DNA from: RYN-230 sp963782185
Lineage (GTDB): Bacteria; Actinomycetota; Actinomycetes; Streptosporangiales; Streptosporangiaceae
Length of the DNA: 64,000 nt
Reading direction: 5' to 3'
Assembly: GCA_963782185.1 (NCBI GenBank)
Contig: CAWAJB010000027.1
Span: 481,358-545,357, forward strand
The notes beneath the pieces are model-generated. The model worked only from the letters and a program-made list of their open reading frames with translations. It searched no databases and was not told where the DNA came from. The translations under genes were made by a program, and so were the position numbers. Positions 1-9,726 of the stretch are shown piece by piece (the first letter of the stretch is position 1; each line of letters begins with the position of its first letter).

Positions 1-5
1 GTGGC

Positions 6-2807
6 ATGTTCGCGTTCTGGGGCACGGGCTCGGGGCCGGCCAAGGTGGAACTTGTCTTCGCAGGCGGCACGTATGGGATCCGCAAGCGGCTGGTCTCAGC
101 GGAGCTGGTCCCGGTGGCTGATGCCCTGCCAATGCTGCTGGCCATCAATCCGGAGGCGGTCGGCCGGCCTGATGCGCCGGTGCGGGGGTCGGTCAGCGTG
201 TGGTCGGCGGCCGCGATCGCCGGGGTCGGCTTAGTCGCGCGCGGACGTCTGCTGCCCACCGTCACCGCGGGCGGCGCAGACGCCTGGCGGGCCGGGCCGC
301 TGGACCCGGCCGATCTTGCCTGGCTGGCTGAGCTTGCTGCCGCGTTCCCGGCCGCGGCGCATGCTCTCGCGGTCCCGGGTTCGCGCCCGATGCGGCTGCG
401 CTCGCCGGAATCCCTGATCCGCGCGTTCTGGGATGCGATCGCGGACACGCTGGTCCGCAGCGCGGCAGCGCCTCGCACGGTCCGGTCACCGGCGTTCGCC
501 GGGGTCGATCCGACTTCGGTCACCGATCTGGCGGAGTGGCTGGCCGATACCAGCGATGGCCTGGCCGCAGGCGCGCGCCTGGGGCTTCGGATCAAGGCCG
601 GCCCGCCGGCACCGCAGCTCGCCGGCCAGCGGGAAGACGGGGATGCCGGAAGTCCTGCTGCCAGCACCGAAGGACCCGGCACGGACGAGCCTGATGATGC
701 GGTACCGGCGTTCCGTATGGTTCTGCAGTTGCGCAGTACCGCGGACCCCAGCCTGATCGTGGACGCCGCCGCGCTGTGGGATCAGCCGGAGCGAGTGCTG
801 GCGCGGTTCGGCACGCAAGCGGACACCGACCTGTTGCTGGCGCTGCGGCGCGGCGCCACGGTGTGGCCGCCGCTGGCCCCGTTGCTGGGGCAGGCCAGCC
901 CGGCCGCGCTGGAACTGGACGATGATGCGGTGGCGAGCCTGCTCGGCCCCGCGGCCGAGGAACTGGCAGGGGCCGGCATCGAGGTGCTGTGGCCCGCCAG
1001 CCTCGGCGACGGGCTCAAGCTGCGGGCGGTCCCCACGGCGGCCCCGGAGCGCCTGACTGAGGCCGGGTTCAGCCTGGACGCGCTGCTGGAGTTCCGCTGG
1101 CAGCTCACCCTCTGCGGGGAACTGCTGGATGCGGACGAGATCGCGGAACTTGCGGAGGCGAAACGGCCGCTGATCCGGCTGCGCGGCCGGTGGGTGACGC
1201 TTGACCCGGTGCTGCTGGCGAAGCTGCGACGGCCGCCGCGCACCCGGATGCGCGCGATGGAGGCGCTGGGCGCTGTTCTGGCGGGCACCGCCGAGATCGA
1301 TGGCGAGACGGTCACCGTCGTCGCTGATGGCCCGTTTGCTGATTTCGCCGACCAGGTGGCCCGGATGGCGGCGGCACCACCTGAGCTGGCCCCAACGCCG
1401 GGCCTGGAGGCCGCGCTCCGCCCGTACCAGCAGCGTGGGGTGGCCTGGCTGGCAGCCATGTGTGACGCGGGGCTCGGCGGCTGCCTGGCCGACGATATGG
1501 GGCTCGGCAAGACGATCCAGGTGATCGCGCTGCACCTGCACCGGCGGGCGGCGCAGGCCGGGCCGACGCTGGTAGTCTGCCCGGCCTCGCTGCTGGGCAC
1601 CTGGGAGCGGGAGGTGCACCGGTTCGCACCGGATGTCCCGGTCCGCCGCTACCACGGCGGCGGGCGGCACCTGCGCGACGTGGCCGCGGACGAGATCGTG
1701 CTGGTGACCTACGGCGTGGTGCTGCGGGACTCGGCGGAACTTGCCGGGATCGGCTGGGGCCTGGTGGCCGCCGACGAAGCCCAGCATGTCAAGAACCCGC
1801 TCTCGCGCACCGCCCGGGAACTACGCGCTCTCCCGGCGCCCGCCCGGATCGCGCTGACCGGTACGCCGGTGGAGAACCGGCTGTCGGAGCTATGGTCGAT
1901 CCTGGACTGGACCACGCCCGGGCTGCTCGGACAGCTGGAGTCCTTCACCCGCCGGATAGCGGTCCCGGTGGAGAGACATCGCGACGCCGAGGCGACCGCC
2001 CGGTTCGCCGCGCTGGTGCGGCCGTTCCTGCTGCGGCGCAGGAAATCTGACCCGGGGATCGCGCCGGAGCTGCCGCCCAAGACGGAGACGGACCGGATCG
2101 TGCCGCTGACCGCCGAGCAGGTCACGCTGTACGAGGCGGTGGTCCGCGAGACCATGGCAGCGATCGAGAACACCGAAGGGATCGAGCGGGCCGGGCTGGT
2201 GTTCAAGCTGCTGACAGCGCTGAAGCAGATCTGCAACCACCCCGCGCAGTACCTGAAGCAGTCCGGGCCGCTGGCGGGCCGTTCCGGCAAGCTGGCCGCC
2301 TTCGACGAGCTGGCCGACGTGATCCTGGCCGGCGGGGAGTCGATGCTGGTGTTCACCCAGTACACCCAGATGGCGACGCTGATGCAGCAGCATCTGGACA
2401 GCCGCGGCGTCCGGTCGCTGTTCCTGCACGGCGGGGTGCCGGTGCGCCGCCGCGAGGAGATGGTGGAGCAGTTCCAGGCCGGTCACGCGCCGGTGTTCCT
2501 GCTGTCGCTGAAGGCGGGCGGGACCGGCCTGACCCTGACACGCGCGACTCATGTGCTGCACTACGACCGGTGGTGGAACCCCGCAGTCGAGGACCAGGCA
2601 ACCGACCGCGCCTACCGGATCGGGCAGGACCGCCCGGTCCAGGTGCACCGGTTGATCGCCGAAGGAACGCTTGAGGACCGCATCGCATCCCTTCTCGATA
2701 CCAAACGCCAGCTGGCGGATGCTGTCGTCGGCTCCGGGGAGGGCTGGATCGCGGAACTGTCCGACGACGAGCTCGCCGGGCTGGTGTCGCTGCGGGCCGC
2801 GTCATGA
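6..2807 (+). CDS. SNF2-family DEAD/DEAH-like helicase (5' end may be cut by the window)
   Basis: Superfamily 2 DNA translocase of the bacterial SNF2 type, expected to move on duplex DNA using ATP. The N-terminal half (about residues 1-450) matches the bacterial SNF2-associated domain. The helicase core starts near residue 475: Walker A MGLGKT (lysine about 502), a DEAQ box about 590 in place of DEAH, SALTGTPVEN-like motif III, and a C-terminal lobe with motif VI ATDRAYRIGQ. The ATG at 6 gives 933 aa, about the family length, but the true start could lie just upstream of the window. The stop overlaps the next start (ATGA), so it is translationally coupled to the SWIM protein, the usual actinobacterial partner. 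No break is visible. Confidence 0.93.
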   Translation: MFAFWGTGSGPAKVELVFAGGTYGIRKRLVSAELVPVADALPMLLAINPEAVGRPDAPVRGSVSVWSAAAIAGVGLVARGRLLPTVTAGGADAWRAGPLDPADLAWLAELAAAFPAAAHALAVPGSRPMRLRSPESLIRAFWDAIADTLVRSAAAPRTVRSPAFAGVDPTSVTDLAEWLADTSDGLAAGARLGLRIKAGPPAPQLAGQREDGDAGSPAASTEGPGTDEPDDAVPAFRMVLQLRSTADPSLIVDAAALWDQPERVLARFGTQADTDLLLALRRGATVWPPLAPLLGQASPAALELDDDAVASLLGPAAEELAGAGIEVLWPASLGDGLKLRAVPTAAPERLTEAGFSLDALLEFRWQLTLCGELLDADEIAELAEAKRPLIRLRGRWVTLDPVLLAKLRRPPRTRMRAMEALGAVLAGTAEIDGETVTVVADGPFADFADQVARMAAAPPELAPTPGLEAALRPYQQRGVAWLAAMCDAGLGGCLADDMGLGKTIQVIALHLHRRAAQAGPTLVVCPASLLGTWEREVHRFAPDVPVRRYHGGGRHLRDVAADEIVLVTYGVVLRDSAELAGIGWGLVAADEAQHVKNPLSRTARELRALPAPARIALTGTPVENRLSELWSILDWTTPGLLGQLESFTRRIAVPVERHRDAEATARFAALVRPFLLRRRKSDPGIAPELPPKTETDRIVPLTAEQVTLYEAVVRETMAAIENTEGIERAGLVFKLLTALKQICNHPAQYLKQSGPLAGRSGKLAAFDELADVILAGGESMLVFTQYTQMATLMQQHLDSRGVRSLFLHGGVPVRRREEMVEQFQAGHAPVFLLSLKAGGTGLTLTRATHVLHYDRWWNPAVEDQATDRAYRIGQDRPVQVHRLIAEGTLEDRIASLLDTKRQLADAVVGSGEGWIAELSDDELAGLVSLRAAS

Positions 2808-4090
2808 CCGGCGGGGGGAGCGCGCTGCCGGGCCAGGGTCACACCTGGTGGGGCCGCGCCTGGGTGGACGCACTGGAGCAGCGGGCCCGGCTGGACCCCA
2901 ACCGGCTGCCACGCGGCCGGGACTACGCCCGCGAAGGGGCGGTCGGCGAGCTTGTCCTCGCCCCGGGTGAGGCGCGGGCCCAGGTGCAGGGGCGCCGGAT
3001 GAGCCCCTATGAGGTCCGCGTCCGCGTCCGACGGTTCACCGACGCCGAGTGGGACCACGTGCTGGACGCGATCTGCGCCCAGCTTGGCCGTGCCGCGGCC
3101 ATGCTGGACGGTGAGCTGCCGCCCGAGGTCGCCGGGGACGTTGCTGCGGCTGGCCTGGACCTGCTGCCTGGCGCGGGCGAGGTTGGGCCCCGCTGCACCT
3201 GTCCCGACGACGCCGACCCGTGCAAGCACTCGGCGGCGGTCTGCTATCTGGTCGCGGACGCGCTGGACGCGGATCCGTTCACGGTTCTGCTGCTACGGGG
3301 CCGTACCCGGGGCGAGGTGCTCGCCGGGCTGCGGGCCCGCCGCCGCGGCGTGGCTGCCACCCGGCCCGGCGCTTCAGGCCAGGGCGGTGCCCGAGCCGTG
3401 GCGTGGGCACCAGATGGCGGGGCGGTAGGTGATGCACCGGATGGTCCCGGCCACGCGCCCGCTGACCCGGGCGTTGATGCGCGGGCCGCGCTGCTCTCCG
3501 AGGCCACGCCAGGCCCGGTCCCCGTCCCGCCGCTGCCGGCCGCCCGGCCCGGGCATCCGGCGGCGCTCCCGATGGACCCGCCCGCCTGGCGCGCCGGGCT
3601 CCGTGATGACCTGCTGGCGCTGGCCGCGGACGCGGCGCGGCGGGCCTGGGAACTGTCCGCCGGCCTCACCCTCGACGCTGGACTGTCTCTCGACCCGGAG
3701 TCCGATCTGGCCCGCCGGGCCGAGCATGCCCTCGGCACACCAGACTTCGCCGCGCTGGCCGCAAACAGCGGCATCAGCGGGCAGGAACTCGCCCGCCAGG
3801 CGCTGGCCTGGCGCTACGGCGCCGCGTCCGGACTCGAGGTACTGCGCGACGAATGGGATCCCGGTACCGAATCAGCCTGGACCGCGGAACTCATGAAGGC
3901 AGCATGCACGGCCTTGCGTGACGCCGCCGGGACTCCAGCCAAGGTCACCAGCAACCGGGTAACGGCCGGACGGCTGCAGCTGCGGCTTGGACGTGATCTC
4001 CTCTGGTACCCCTACGCACGCTCGGCCGGCGCATGGGAGCCGACGGGGCCACCGCAGCCCGAGCCCGCCCGCGCCACCGAGACCCTGTAG
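2804..4090 (+). CDS. SWIM zinc-finger protein
   Basis: 428-aa protein with a SWIM zinc finger (CxCx-n-CxH) at about residues 131-142: two cysteines in RCTC, then CKH. SWIM fingers bind DNA or protein. Its start overlaps the SNF2 stop by four bases, so the two are one operon and probably one functional unit. The region around residues 170-240 is alanine/proline/glycine-rich and looks like a linker; the C-terminal part (about 260-415) is helical without a recognised catalytic motif. A role accessory to the helicase is inferred from the conserved pairing. Confidence 0.88.
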   Translation: MTGGGSALPGQGHTWWGRAWVDALEQRARLDPNRLPRGRDYAREGAVGELVLAPGEARAQVQGRRMSPYEVRVRVRRFTDAEWDHVLDAICAQLGRAAAMLDGELPPEVAGDVAAAGLDLLPGAGEVGPRCTCPDDADPCKHSAAVCYLVADALDADPFTVLLLRGRTRGEVLAGLRARRRGVAATRPGASGQGGARAVAWAPDGGAVGDAPDGPGHAPADPGVDARAALLSEATPGPVPVPPLPAARPGHPAALPMDPPAWRAGLRDDLLALAADAARRAWELSAGLTLDAGLSLDPESDLARRAEHALGTPDFAALAANSGISGQELARQALAWRYGAASGLEVLRDEWDPGTESAWTAELMKAACTALRDAAGTPAKVTSNRVTAGRLQLRLGRDLLWYPYARSAGAWEPTGPPQPEPARATETL

Positions 4091-4195
4091 CCCTTGCCCG
4101 TGTCAAGGGGCCGGCGGCGGCAGGGTCGTGCAGGCACCTCAGGACAACCAACCCGCCGGCCGGGACAGCGGCCGCAGGGCTACCACGCAGCTTGC

Positions 4196-4223
4196 TTGAC
4201 AAACCTAGCAAACTGCGTACTAT
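4196..4223 (+). promoter_or_regulatory. Strong primary-sigma-type promoter
   Basis: TTGACA at 4196-4201 and TACTAT at 4218-4223, 16 bp apart, in a locally AT-rich patch. The start codon of the phasin-like gene is 51 bp beyond the -10 box. This is one of the best -35/-10 matches in the window. Confidence 0.7.
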
Positions 4224-4273
4224 ACAGAGCAGAGGATGAAACCCAAGAGAGACAAGACCCCGAGGGAAAAGAA

Positions 4274-4591
4274 ATGACTGAGACCCGCAGCACCGGCCAG
4301 GAGATCCAGACAGAGGTCCTTGGCGTGGTCCGCAAGAGCGAAGACATGCTGATCGGCGCGCTCAAGGCCTGGGCTGAGGCAGTCCAGTCGATCACGCCGT
4401 CCATCCCGATGCCCAACCTGCCCTACAGCGACAAGCTGCCCAAGCCCCAGGAGTTCGTGGCCAGCACCTACGACTTCACCGAGCAGCTGCTCACCTCCCA
4501 GCGGAAGTTCGCCGAGAGCCTGCTCGAGGCCATGAAGCCGCTGCTTGGCGCCGGGAACGGCACGGCGGCCAAGAAGAGCGCCACCAGGTAA
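4274..4591 (+). CDS. Phasin-like small helical protein
   Basis: 105-aa protein. The middle and C-terminal parts (AWAEAVQSITPSIPMPNLP, then a long amphipathic helix with YDFTEQLLTSQRKFAE) resemble actinobacterial phasin-like proteins that coat polyhydroxyalkanoate granules. The C-terminus is a lysine/alanine tail. I chose the ATG at 4274 because GAGGGAAAAG lies just upstream and a good promoter sits at 4196-4223; an open frame extends further 5' but lacks homology. It is a single-gene unit closed by a hairpin at 4601-4636. No PHA synthase is nearby, so granule association is inference from sequence character only. Confidence 0.65.
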   Translation: MTETRSTGQEIQTEVLGVVRKSEDMLIGALKAWAEAVQSITPSIPMPNLPYSDKLPKPQEFVASTYDFTEQLLTSQRKFAESLLEAMKPLLGAGNGTAAKKSATR

Positions 4592-4600
4592 CACCCCGCA

Positions 4601-4636
4601 TGCGCGGCGAGCCCGGGAATCCCGGCCCGCCGCGCA
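4601..4636 (+). terminator. Hairpin terminator after the phasin-like gene
   Basis: Perfect 9-bp stem TGCGCGGCG / CGCCGCGCA enclosing a further inner GGGA/TCCC pairing, ten bases after the stop. No T-tract, as is common for actinobacterial intrinsic terminators. Confidence 0.65.
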
Positions 4637-4864
4637 CTTGCACGTTCAGCGGCAAGCCCCAGGGAGCCCTCATCCGCACCCTCCGCAAAGCTCGCCAGCC
4701 CGGCCACGACTGACGAGCATTTAGATGCTGGTATGCGCACAGATCATCTTGTTCGGTGGGGCCTTTCGGCGCGTGCCCTCGGGGGGATCAGCAAGCTCCC
4801 TGGGCGTTACGCAGCGAAGGGACGGGCTGGGCGCCGGGAAGCCTGCTGTCCAGGGACTGCCTGG

Positions 4865-5551
4865 TTAGCGAACCCGGGCCCGCAGGAACTTCCCGATTTG
4901 CCCGGTGGCCTCGGCTGCCTCGGGGGTGCCGAGCAGAAGCTGGTAGACGTGGGGCAGGCCTTCGCCGATCTCCAGGGTGACGTCCACCCCGGCTTGGGCT
5001 GCTGCTGCGGCCAGGCGTTCGGAATCGCTGAGCAGCAGGTCGGCCGTGCCTACCTGGATAAGCAGCGGCGGGAGCCCGGCCAGGGAGGCGAACAGCGGTG
5101 ACGCCAGGGGGGTCTTGGGGTCAGCCCCGGCCAGGTAGCCGGAGGCGAACTGACGGAGCATGGCTGGGGTGGAGATCGGATCCTGATCGGCGCGCTCGGT
5201 CATCGAGGCCCCCGAGCTGGTCAGGTCCACCGTCGGGGACATCAGTGCCGCGGCCGCAGGCAAATCCTCCCCGGCGTCACGCGTGGCCACGAGCAGGGCG
5301 ACGGCGAGCCCTCCGCCGGCCGAGTCGCCGGCCACTGCTATTGATGTTGCGCTCAGGTCCTGGCCGGTGCGGAGCCAGCGCCATGCGGCCAGGACGTCGT
5401 CGATGGCGGCGGGGAAGGGATGCTCGGGGGCCAGCCGGTATTCAGGGAACAGCACCCGCATCCCGCTGGCCCGTCCCAGCCGGGCGGCCAGCTCGCCGTC
5501 GCTGCGGAGCGACCCGAGCTCGTAACCTCCGCCGTGCAGGAAGAGGAGCAC
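4865..5551 (-). pseudogene. Alpha/beta hydrolase (HSL-type esterase), N-terminally truncated
   Basis: Hormone-sensitive-lipase-type carboxylesterase. The oxyanion-hole motif HGGGY, nucleophile elbow GDSAGGG, catalytic Asp in GTADLLLSD and catalytic His in GLPHVYQ are all present. Family members usually carry about 60-80 residues (cap domain) before HGGG, but here the same frame is open for only about 28 codons upstream of the GTG at 5551 before a stop at about 5636. The 5' end therefore looks lost. The core could still fold, but activity is doubtful without the cap. No start with a good ribosome site is visible, so 5551 is only nominal. Confidence 0.7.
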
Positions 5552-5777
5552 CCGGCCGGTGTCCGCTCCCGGGGCGGCAAGCAGCTCGTCTTCTGCGCTG
5601 AGTGCGCGGGAAGGGCCAGCACGACATCCGGGCGATCACCGATCAACCATCCTCGGCAACCGGACCGCCGTAACCTGCCTCCGGCCGTCCCGGTAAGGCT
5701 GGCCGAACCACGGTGCTCTCGCAAGCGGCAGCGCAAGCTCATTGTCCGGCCCGTCAATCGCGATATAGCTTGGTTTT

Positions 5778-6209
5778 ATGGACGAGCGGGCGCACGAAGA
5801 CGTCGCTGCAGCGGCAGCCGTGCATACCGAACTTGGCCGAGCGTACGACGGGGCCGTGGCCGAGGGGCTGGTCGAGAGGATCAGCTCGGAGATTGACAAG
5901 CAAGTAGACGCCAGGCTGGCAGAACATGGCATCCAGTCCAGCGGGGCCGCATGGGCGAACGTCGCTATGGGCCTGGGCTCGGTCGGGCTGGGCATCGGCG
6001 CTACCGCTGTGACGCTACATGCCTACTCCGTCAGCGGAGTCGCACCCAAGGCGTCGATCAACCTGGGGCCTTTGCATGGATCGGTGATGACGACTACCAG
6101 CTCGGTCAGCACCGGCCAGCTGGTCTTGGTCGCGCTGATCTGGGCGGTCATTGCGGTCATCAATGTTGCTTACGCTCGCCGCCAGCCCCGCCAGCCCCGC
6201 CAGCCCTGA
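5778..6209 (+). CDS. Small two-TM membrane protein
   Basis: 143-aa protein with a charged N-terminal helical half (about 1-55), a first hydrophobic segment at about 58-85, a Ser/Thr-rich loop, a second segment at about 113-133, and a short tail with a repeated arginine-glutamine-proline motif. Related small membrane proteins of unknown function are common in actinomycetes. No operon partner is evident: the esterase upstream is on the other strand and a decayed phosphotransferase follows. Function unknown. Confidence 0.65.
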   Translation: MDERAHEDVAAAAAVHTELGRAYDGAVAEGLVERISSEIDKQVDARLAEHGIQSSGAAWANVAMGLGSVGLGIGATAVTLHAYSVSGVAPKASINLGPLHGSVMTTTSSVSTGQLVLVALIWAVIAVINVAYARRQPRQPRQP

Positions 6210-6380
6210 CCGCGGCCATCTCGGAGAGCAGCCTCGCCGTCCCGGTCCGGGCTACGAGTGCCTGGGTACATGGTGTCGGCCGCTGTGGCCAACGGAGCGG
6301 TGGACAGGCGGCCTGCAGGCTACTGATGGCGACCGCACGGGTCGTGCTCTCACCCACGGCCGGTTGAGAGGTGCCGGATA

Positions 6381-7331
6381 TTGTCAGGGTTTCTGCAGGT
6401 CCATACGCCAGAATGGGTTGAGTACTTCACCCGCCAGGGGTATCCGGATGCGGAGCCGCTCGCGGCCGGGTGGAAGGCGCAATCTACCGGCTCGGCGACG
6501 AGACCGTCGCCAAGGTGTGGGGCCGCCGCCGTGAGCGGGAGCTTGTGCGCATGCAGAGCTTCTACGCCGACGTGGCCCGCGCCAGGCTGCCGTTTGCTTC
6601 CCCAGAGATCCTGCGGGTAGAGGAGGTCAACGGTGCGGCAGTGACATTTGAGCGGGAACTGCATGGCGAGCCCCTGTAGAAACGGCTTGCGCTCGAGGAC
6701 CGCAACCTCGACCCGCTTGCGGTCAACTGCGTGGTAGAGGTGGTCAGGGCGCTCGCCGACGTGCCGGGAACGGTCAGCATGCGCCAGCTGCCAGTCCTCG
6801 ACGAGGACCGGCCATTCTGGGCGGGCACGGACGATTTCCCGACCGCTGATCACGCTGCTGGAGCGGCGGGTGGCGCGCTTCAGTGAGTTGCTGCGCGCCC
6901 ACGTGCCGGATTTCGACCGCCGGTACGTCCGAATCCTGGAGAAGTTGGCGGCGCTTGACCGGGTACCCGCCACGGTCATCCACGGCGATCTTTTCGGCGA
7001 AAATATCCTGGTGGACGAAGCAGTCCATCCGATCGCGGTGCTCGACTTCGGCTTCCTGTCCACCGCTGGCGACCCGCGGCTGGACGCCAGCATCAGCGCG
7101 GTGATCATGAACATGTATGGGCCGCACGCCCCGGCGATCGCCCGGACGCTTACGGACCGGCTCGCAGCCGAGCCAGTGTTCCGGGCCGAGCTGGCCGGCG
7201 CGGCCCGCCCGCCCTGGACCCCAGACGCCGACCCGCGTGAGCAGGCGCTGTCGGCCTGCTATCAGTTCCTGCTCGGCGCGGCCGGCGCGCTGGCCGCGCC
7301 AGCCGGCCAGGTGATGGAGGGATGGACATGA
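6381..7331 (+). pseudogene. Aminoglycoside-phosphotransferase-like kinase, decayed
   Basis: APH/choline-kinase-like protein spread over two frames. The N-terminal piece (WVEYFTRQGYPDAEPLAAGW) is in frame 3. It shifts near 6475 into frame 2 (GAIYRLGDETVAKVWG, the ATP-binding lobe), meets an in-frame TAG at 6677-6679, continues to about 6840, then shifts back to frame 3, where the catalytic loop HGDLFGENIL and the metal-binding DFG are intact. Three lesions make a functional product very unlikely. Its stop overlaps the recombinase ATG (ATGA at 7328-7331), so the recombinase gene abuts it exactly. Confidence 0.85.
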
Positions 7332-9139
7332 AGGCCGTGATCTACGCCCGGGTGTCCACCGAGCGCCAAGCCGAGCGGGGCACGATCGGCTCCCAGGTGG
7401 AGGCGCTGCGCGCGCACGTGGCCGCGGCAGGCGACGAGCTGGCCGGCGAGTACCACGACGACGGGCACTCCGGGGCCCGGCTGGACCGGCCCGGCCTGGA
7501 CGCGCTGCGTGACGCCGCTGAGGCCGGGCTGTTCGAGGTGGCCTGGTGCCTGTCCCCGGACCGGCTCGCCCGCTCCTACGCCTACCAGGTGCTCATCCTC
7601 GACGAGCTGGCCCGCCTCGGGGTGAGCGTGCGGTTCACCGATGCCCCCGGCCTCGACCAGGACGACCCGCAGGCCAAGCTGCTCACCCAGGTCCAGGGCG
7701 TGATCGCCGAATACGAGCGGGCCAAGATCGCCGAACGGTACCGGCGGGGCAAGCTGTTCCGCGCCCGCGCCGGCGAGGTGATTACCTGGAAGGCCCCCTA
7801 CGGCTACCGGCGCATCCCCCGCAGCCCGGACGGCCCCGCGCACCTGGAAATCTTCGAGCCCGAGGCCGCGGTGGTGCGGCGGATCTTCGCCGAGCGGGCG
7901 ACCGGGACCACCATCCGCCAGATCTGCCGCCTGCTCAACGCCGGCGCCGTGCCCACTCCCACCGGCAGCCGGAGCGTCTGGGGCACCTCCACCCTCGGAC
8001 GGATCCTGGGCAACGAGGCCTATATCGGCCGCACCTACTTCAACCGCACCGAGGCCGTCCCGGACCGCAGGCCTGGCCACCACTCCCGCCAGGTGCCCCG
8101 CCCCCGCGCCGACTGGATCGCGATCAGCTGCCCGGCCATCATCGCCGACGAGACATTCGAGGCCGCCGGCAAGGTCAGCACCGACAACGCCAAGTGGAGC
8201 CCGCGCCGCGCCGAGCCCGGTGCCTGGCTGCTGCGCGGGCTGGTCAAGTGCGGGCCCTGCGGCGTGGGCACCAGCTGCCACAAGATGCGCGGCCGCAACG
8301 GCACCTGGCACCGCTACTACTACTGCCACAACCACGACCCGCTGCGCGCCGGAGGCCAGGACCGTCGCTGCCCCGAACGCAACATCCGCGCCGACGCCCT
8401 CGACGAGTTCGTCTTCGGACAGGTACGCGCCGCCCTGCTCGACCCCGCCCTGCTGCTGGCCGGCGAGCAGGCCATCGCAGTGCACGCCCCGGTCCCCGAC
8501 GACCAGCTGCTCGCCGCCGAACTGGCCCGCCTCGACCGCAAGCTCGAGGCCGCCCGCGGCGAGCACCGCCGGCTGGTCAACCTCTACCAGGCGGGGCTGA
8601 TCGACATGCCCGAACTGCAGCGCCGCGCCGCCGCGATCACCGCACGGCAACGCGAACTCGATCACAAGCGCGCCCGCCTCGCCGCTCAGCGCGCTGACCT
8701 CGCCCGCGGCAACCGGCTCCGCCACGGCGTCGAGAGCTTCGCCACCCGCGTCCGCGCCGTCATCGACCAGCTCGACCCCGCGCAGCGGCAAGAACTACTG
8801 CGGCTGCTCATCGAAGACGTCCAGGTCACCGGCTGGCACGTGAAAATCCGGCTGCGCATCCCGCTCGACGACCCGCCAGACGGTGATCACACGCACCACC
8901 GGACACCCCAACCCGGGCCGGCGCCAGCCAGCAGCGGCACGCCGCCACTGTCAACTGAAGACCGTTTGCGTTCCCTTCATGGCCACCGAAGGCGAAAGCC
9001 TCCGGCTCGCCGACGCCACCACCGGGAAAGGAGTCACCCCGCTGACCTGACCACCGGGAGATCAGCCGACCGCGCGGGCGGACATCACCCCGTCCGCCCG
9101 CGCGGAGATCAACTGTCCGCCGACAAGGAGATCATCTGA
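7328..9139 (+). CDS. Large serine recombinase
   Basis: 603-aa serine recombinase of the phiC31/TndX class, which integrates or excises DNA through a 5'-phosphoserine intermediate. The resolvase domain starts at once (KAVIYARVSTERQ; catalytic serine about residue 10), followed by the Recombinase domain (PYGYRR..., about 155-270), a zinc ribbon (CGPCGVG ... CHNH ... CPERNIR, about 305-350) and a coiled-coil (about 395-475). I prefer ATG 7328 over 7322 because GGAGGG sits 6 bases upstream. The basic low-complexity C-terminus (about 520-603) is longer than typical. It is the likely mobility gene of an element whose other genes and att sites are not obvious. Confidence 0.93.
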   Translation: MKAVIYARVSTERQAERGTIGSQVEALRAHVAAAGDELAGEYHDDGHSGARLDRPGLDALRDAAEAGLFEVAWCLSPDRLARSYAYQVLILDELARLGVSVRFTDAPGLDQDDPQAKLLTQVQGVIAEYERAKIAERYRRGKLFRARAGEVITWKAPYGYRRIPRSPDGPAHLEIFEPEAAVVRRIFAERATGTTIRQICRLLNAGAVPTPTGSRSVWGTSTLGRILGNEAYIGRTYFNRTEAVPDRRPGHHSRQVPRPRADWIAISCPAIIADETFEAAGKVSTDNAKWSPRRAEPGAWLLRGLVKCGPCGVGTSCHKMRGRNGTWHRYYYCHNHDPLRAGGQDRRCPERNIRADALDEFVFGQVRAALLDPALLLAGEQAIAVHAPVPDDQLLAAELARLDRKLEAARGEHRRLVNLYQAGLIDMPELQRRAAAITARQRELDHKRARLAAQRADLARGNRLRHGVESFATRVRAVIDQLDPAQRQELLRLLIEDVQVTGWHVKIRLRIPLDDPPDGDHTHHRTPQPGPAPASSGTPPLSTEDRLRSLHGHRRRKPPARRRHHRERSHPADLTTGRSADRAGGHHPVRPRGDQLSADKEII

Positions 9140-9501
9140 CCGCCCACAGGGAAGTCCTGATGTCCCTTGACAGCAGATTGAGTGGCAAACAGCGCTCGCG
9201 AGGGCTCGACTGGCGCTTGTGAGTGCCTGTGTGTACTCGTGTTCTCGCAGGTCAGCTGTCCTACCTGGGGCTGCAGAACTGCAGGGCGATTTATGGTAAG
9301 GAGTAGGTCTACGATTCGATTCCGTAAGGGGGTGTTCCAGAGGCCGGTTCCGATCAAGGAATCGGCCCTTCTGATCTTGATGCAGCAGCAAGGTGCAGCA
9401 GCGGACTGCTTCTGATTGCCTGCTCTGCAGCAGATTGCAGAGCGATTCTGTGCCAATCTGGCCACTAAATCTAGATCATGCCGCGTCCAGGCCCTAATTC
9501 T
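9140..9501 (+). other. Non-coding stretch with a degenerate tRNA-like T-arm
   Basis: No gene recognised. Around 9330-9346 the sequence resembles a tRNA T-arm (TTCGATT loop flanked by TACGA/CCGTA with one mismatch) followed by a G-rich acceptor-like run, but the anticodon arm cannot be folded. At most a decayed attachment-site remnant. Confidence 0.25.
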
Positions 9502-9726
9502 TCAGCGGCGGCGGCGATTAGTGATCTTGCTGGGGTTGTCCGCTGTGCGGCCAAGTATTACTGCCCCGACTTCCTTGATCGCACGGGCGAGGTGGTCCAC
9601 CATGGCTTGCCGTTCTGGAGTTGGCCGAATCACCGCCACGACAACCATGAACCCGAGGGCCAACACCAAAAGAGTAAGTGGCACCACTGTGGCAATTCGA
9701 GCAATCACCGCTCCGAGGTCGCTCAT
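9502..9726 (-). CDS. Small single-TM membrane protein
   Basis: 74-aa protein with one hydrophobic segment at about residues 10-33 and a basic C-terminus (NRRRR). The ATG at 9726 has no ribosome site of its own; it overlaps the stop of a 9-codon leader frame (ATGA) that has an excellent AGGAGGAG site, so translation is probably coupled. Function unknown. Small membrane proteins like this occur in actinobacterial mobile elements, but no homology is claimed. Confidence 0.5.
   Translation of the reverse strand: MSDLGAVIARIATVVPLTLLVLALGFMVVVAVIRPTPERQAMVDHLARAIKEVGAVILGRTADNPSKITNRRRR

Noticed and set aside
486..1787. Long minus-strand open frame (433 codons) opposite the SNF2 gene
   Set aside because: Shadow of a GC-rich gene; the plus strand has all helicase motifs and the antisense product has none.
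7262..8791. 509-codon minus-strand frame opposite the serine recombinase
   Set aside because: Low-complexity Gly/Ala/Val translation caused by third-position GC bias; the recombinase on the other strand is intact.
9298..9346. Possible tRNA or complete attachment site after the serine recombinase
   Set aside because: Only a T-loop-like motif folds; the anticodon and acceptor stems cannot be built, and serine integrases do not need tRNA sites.
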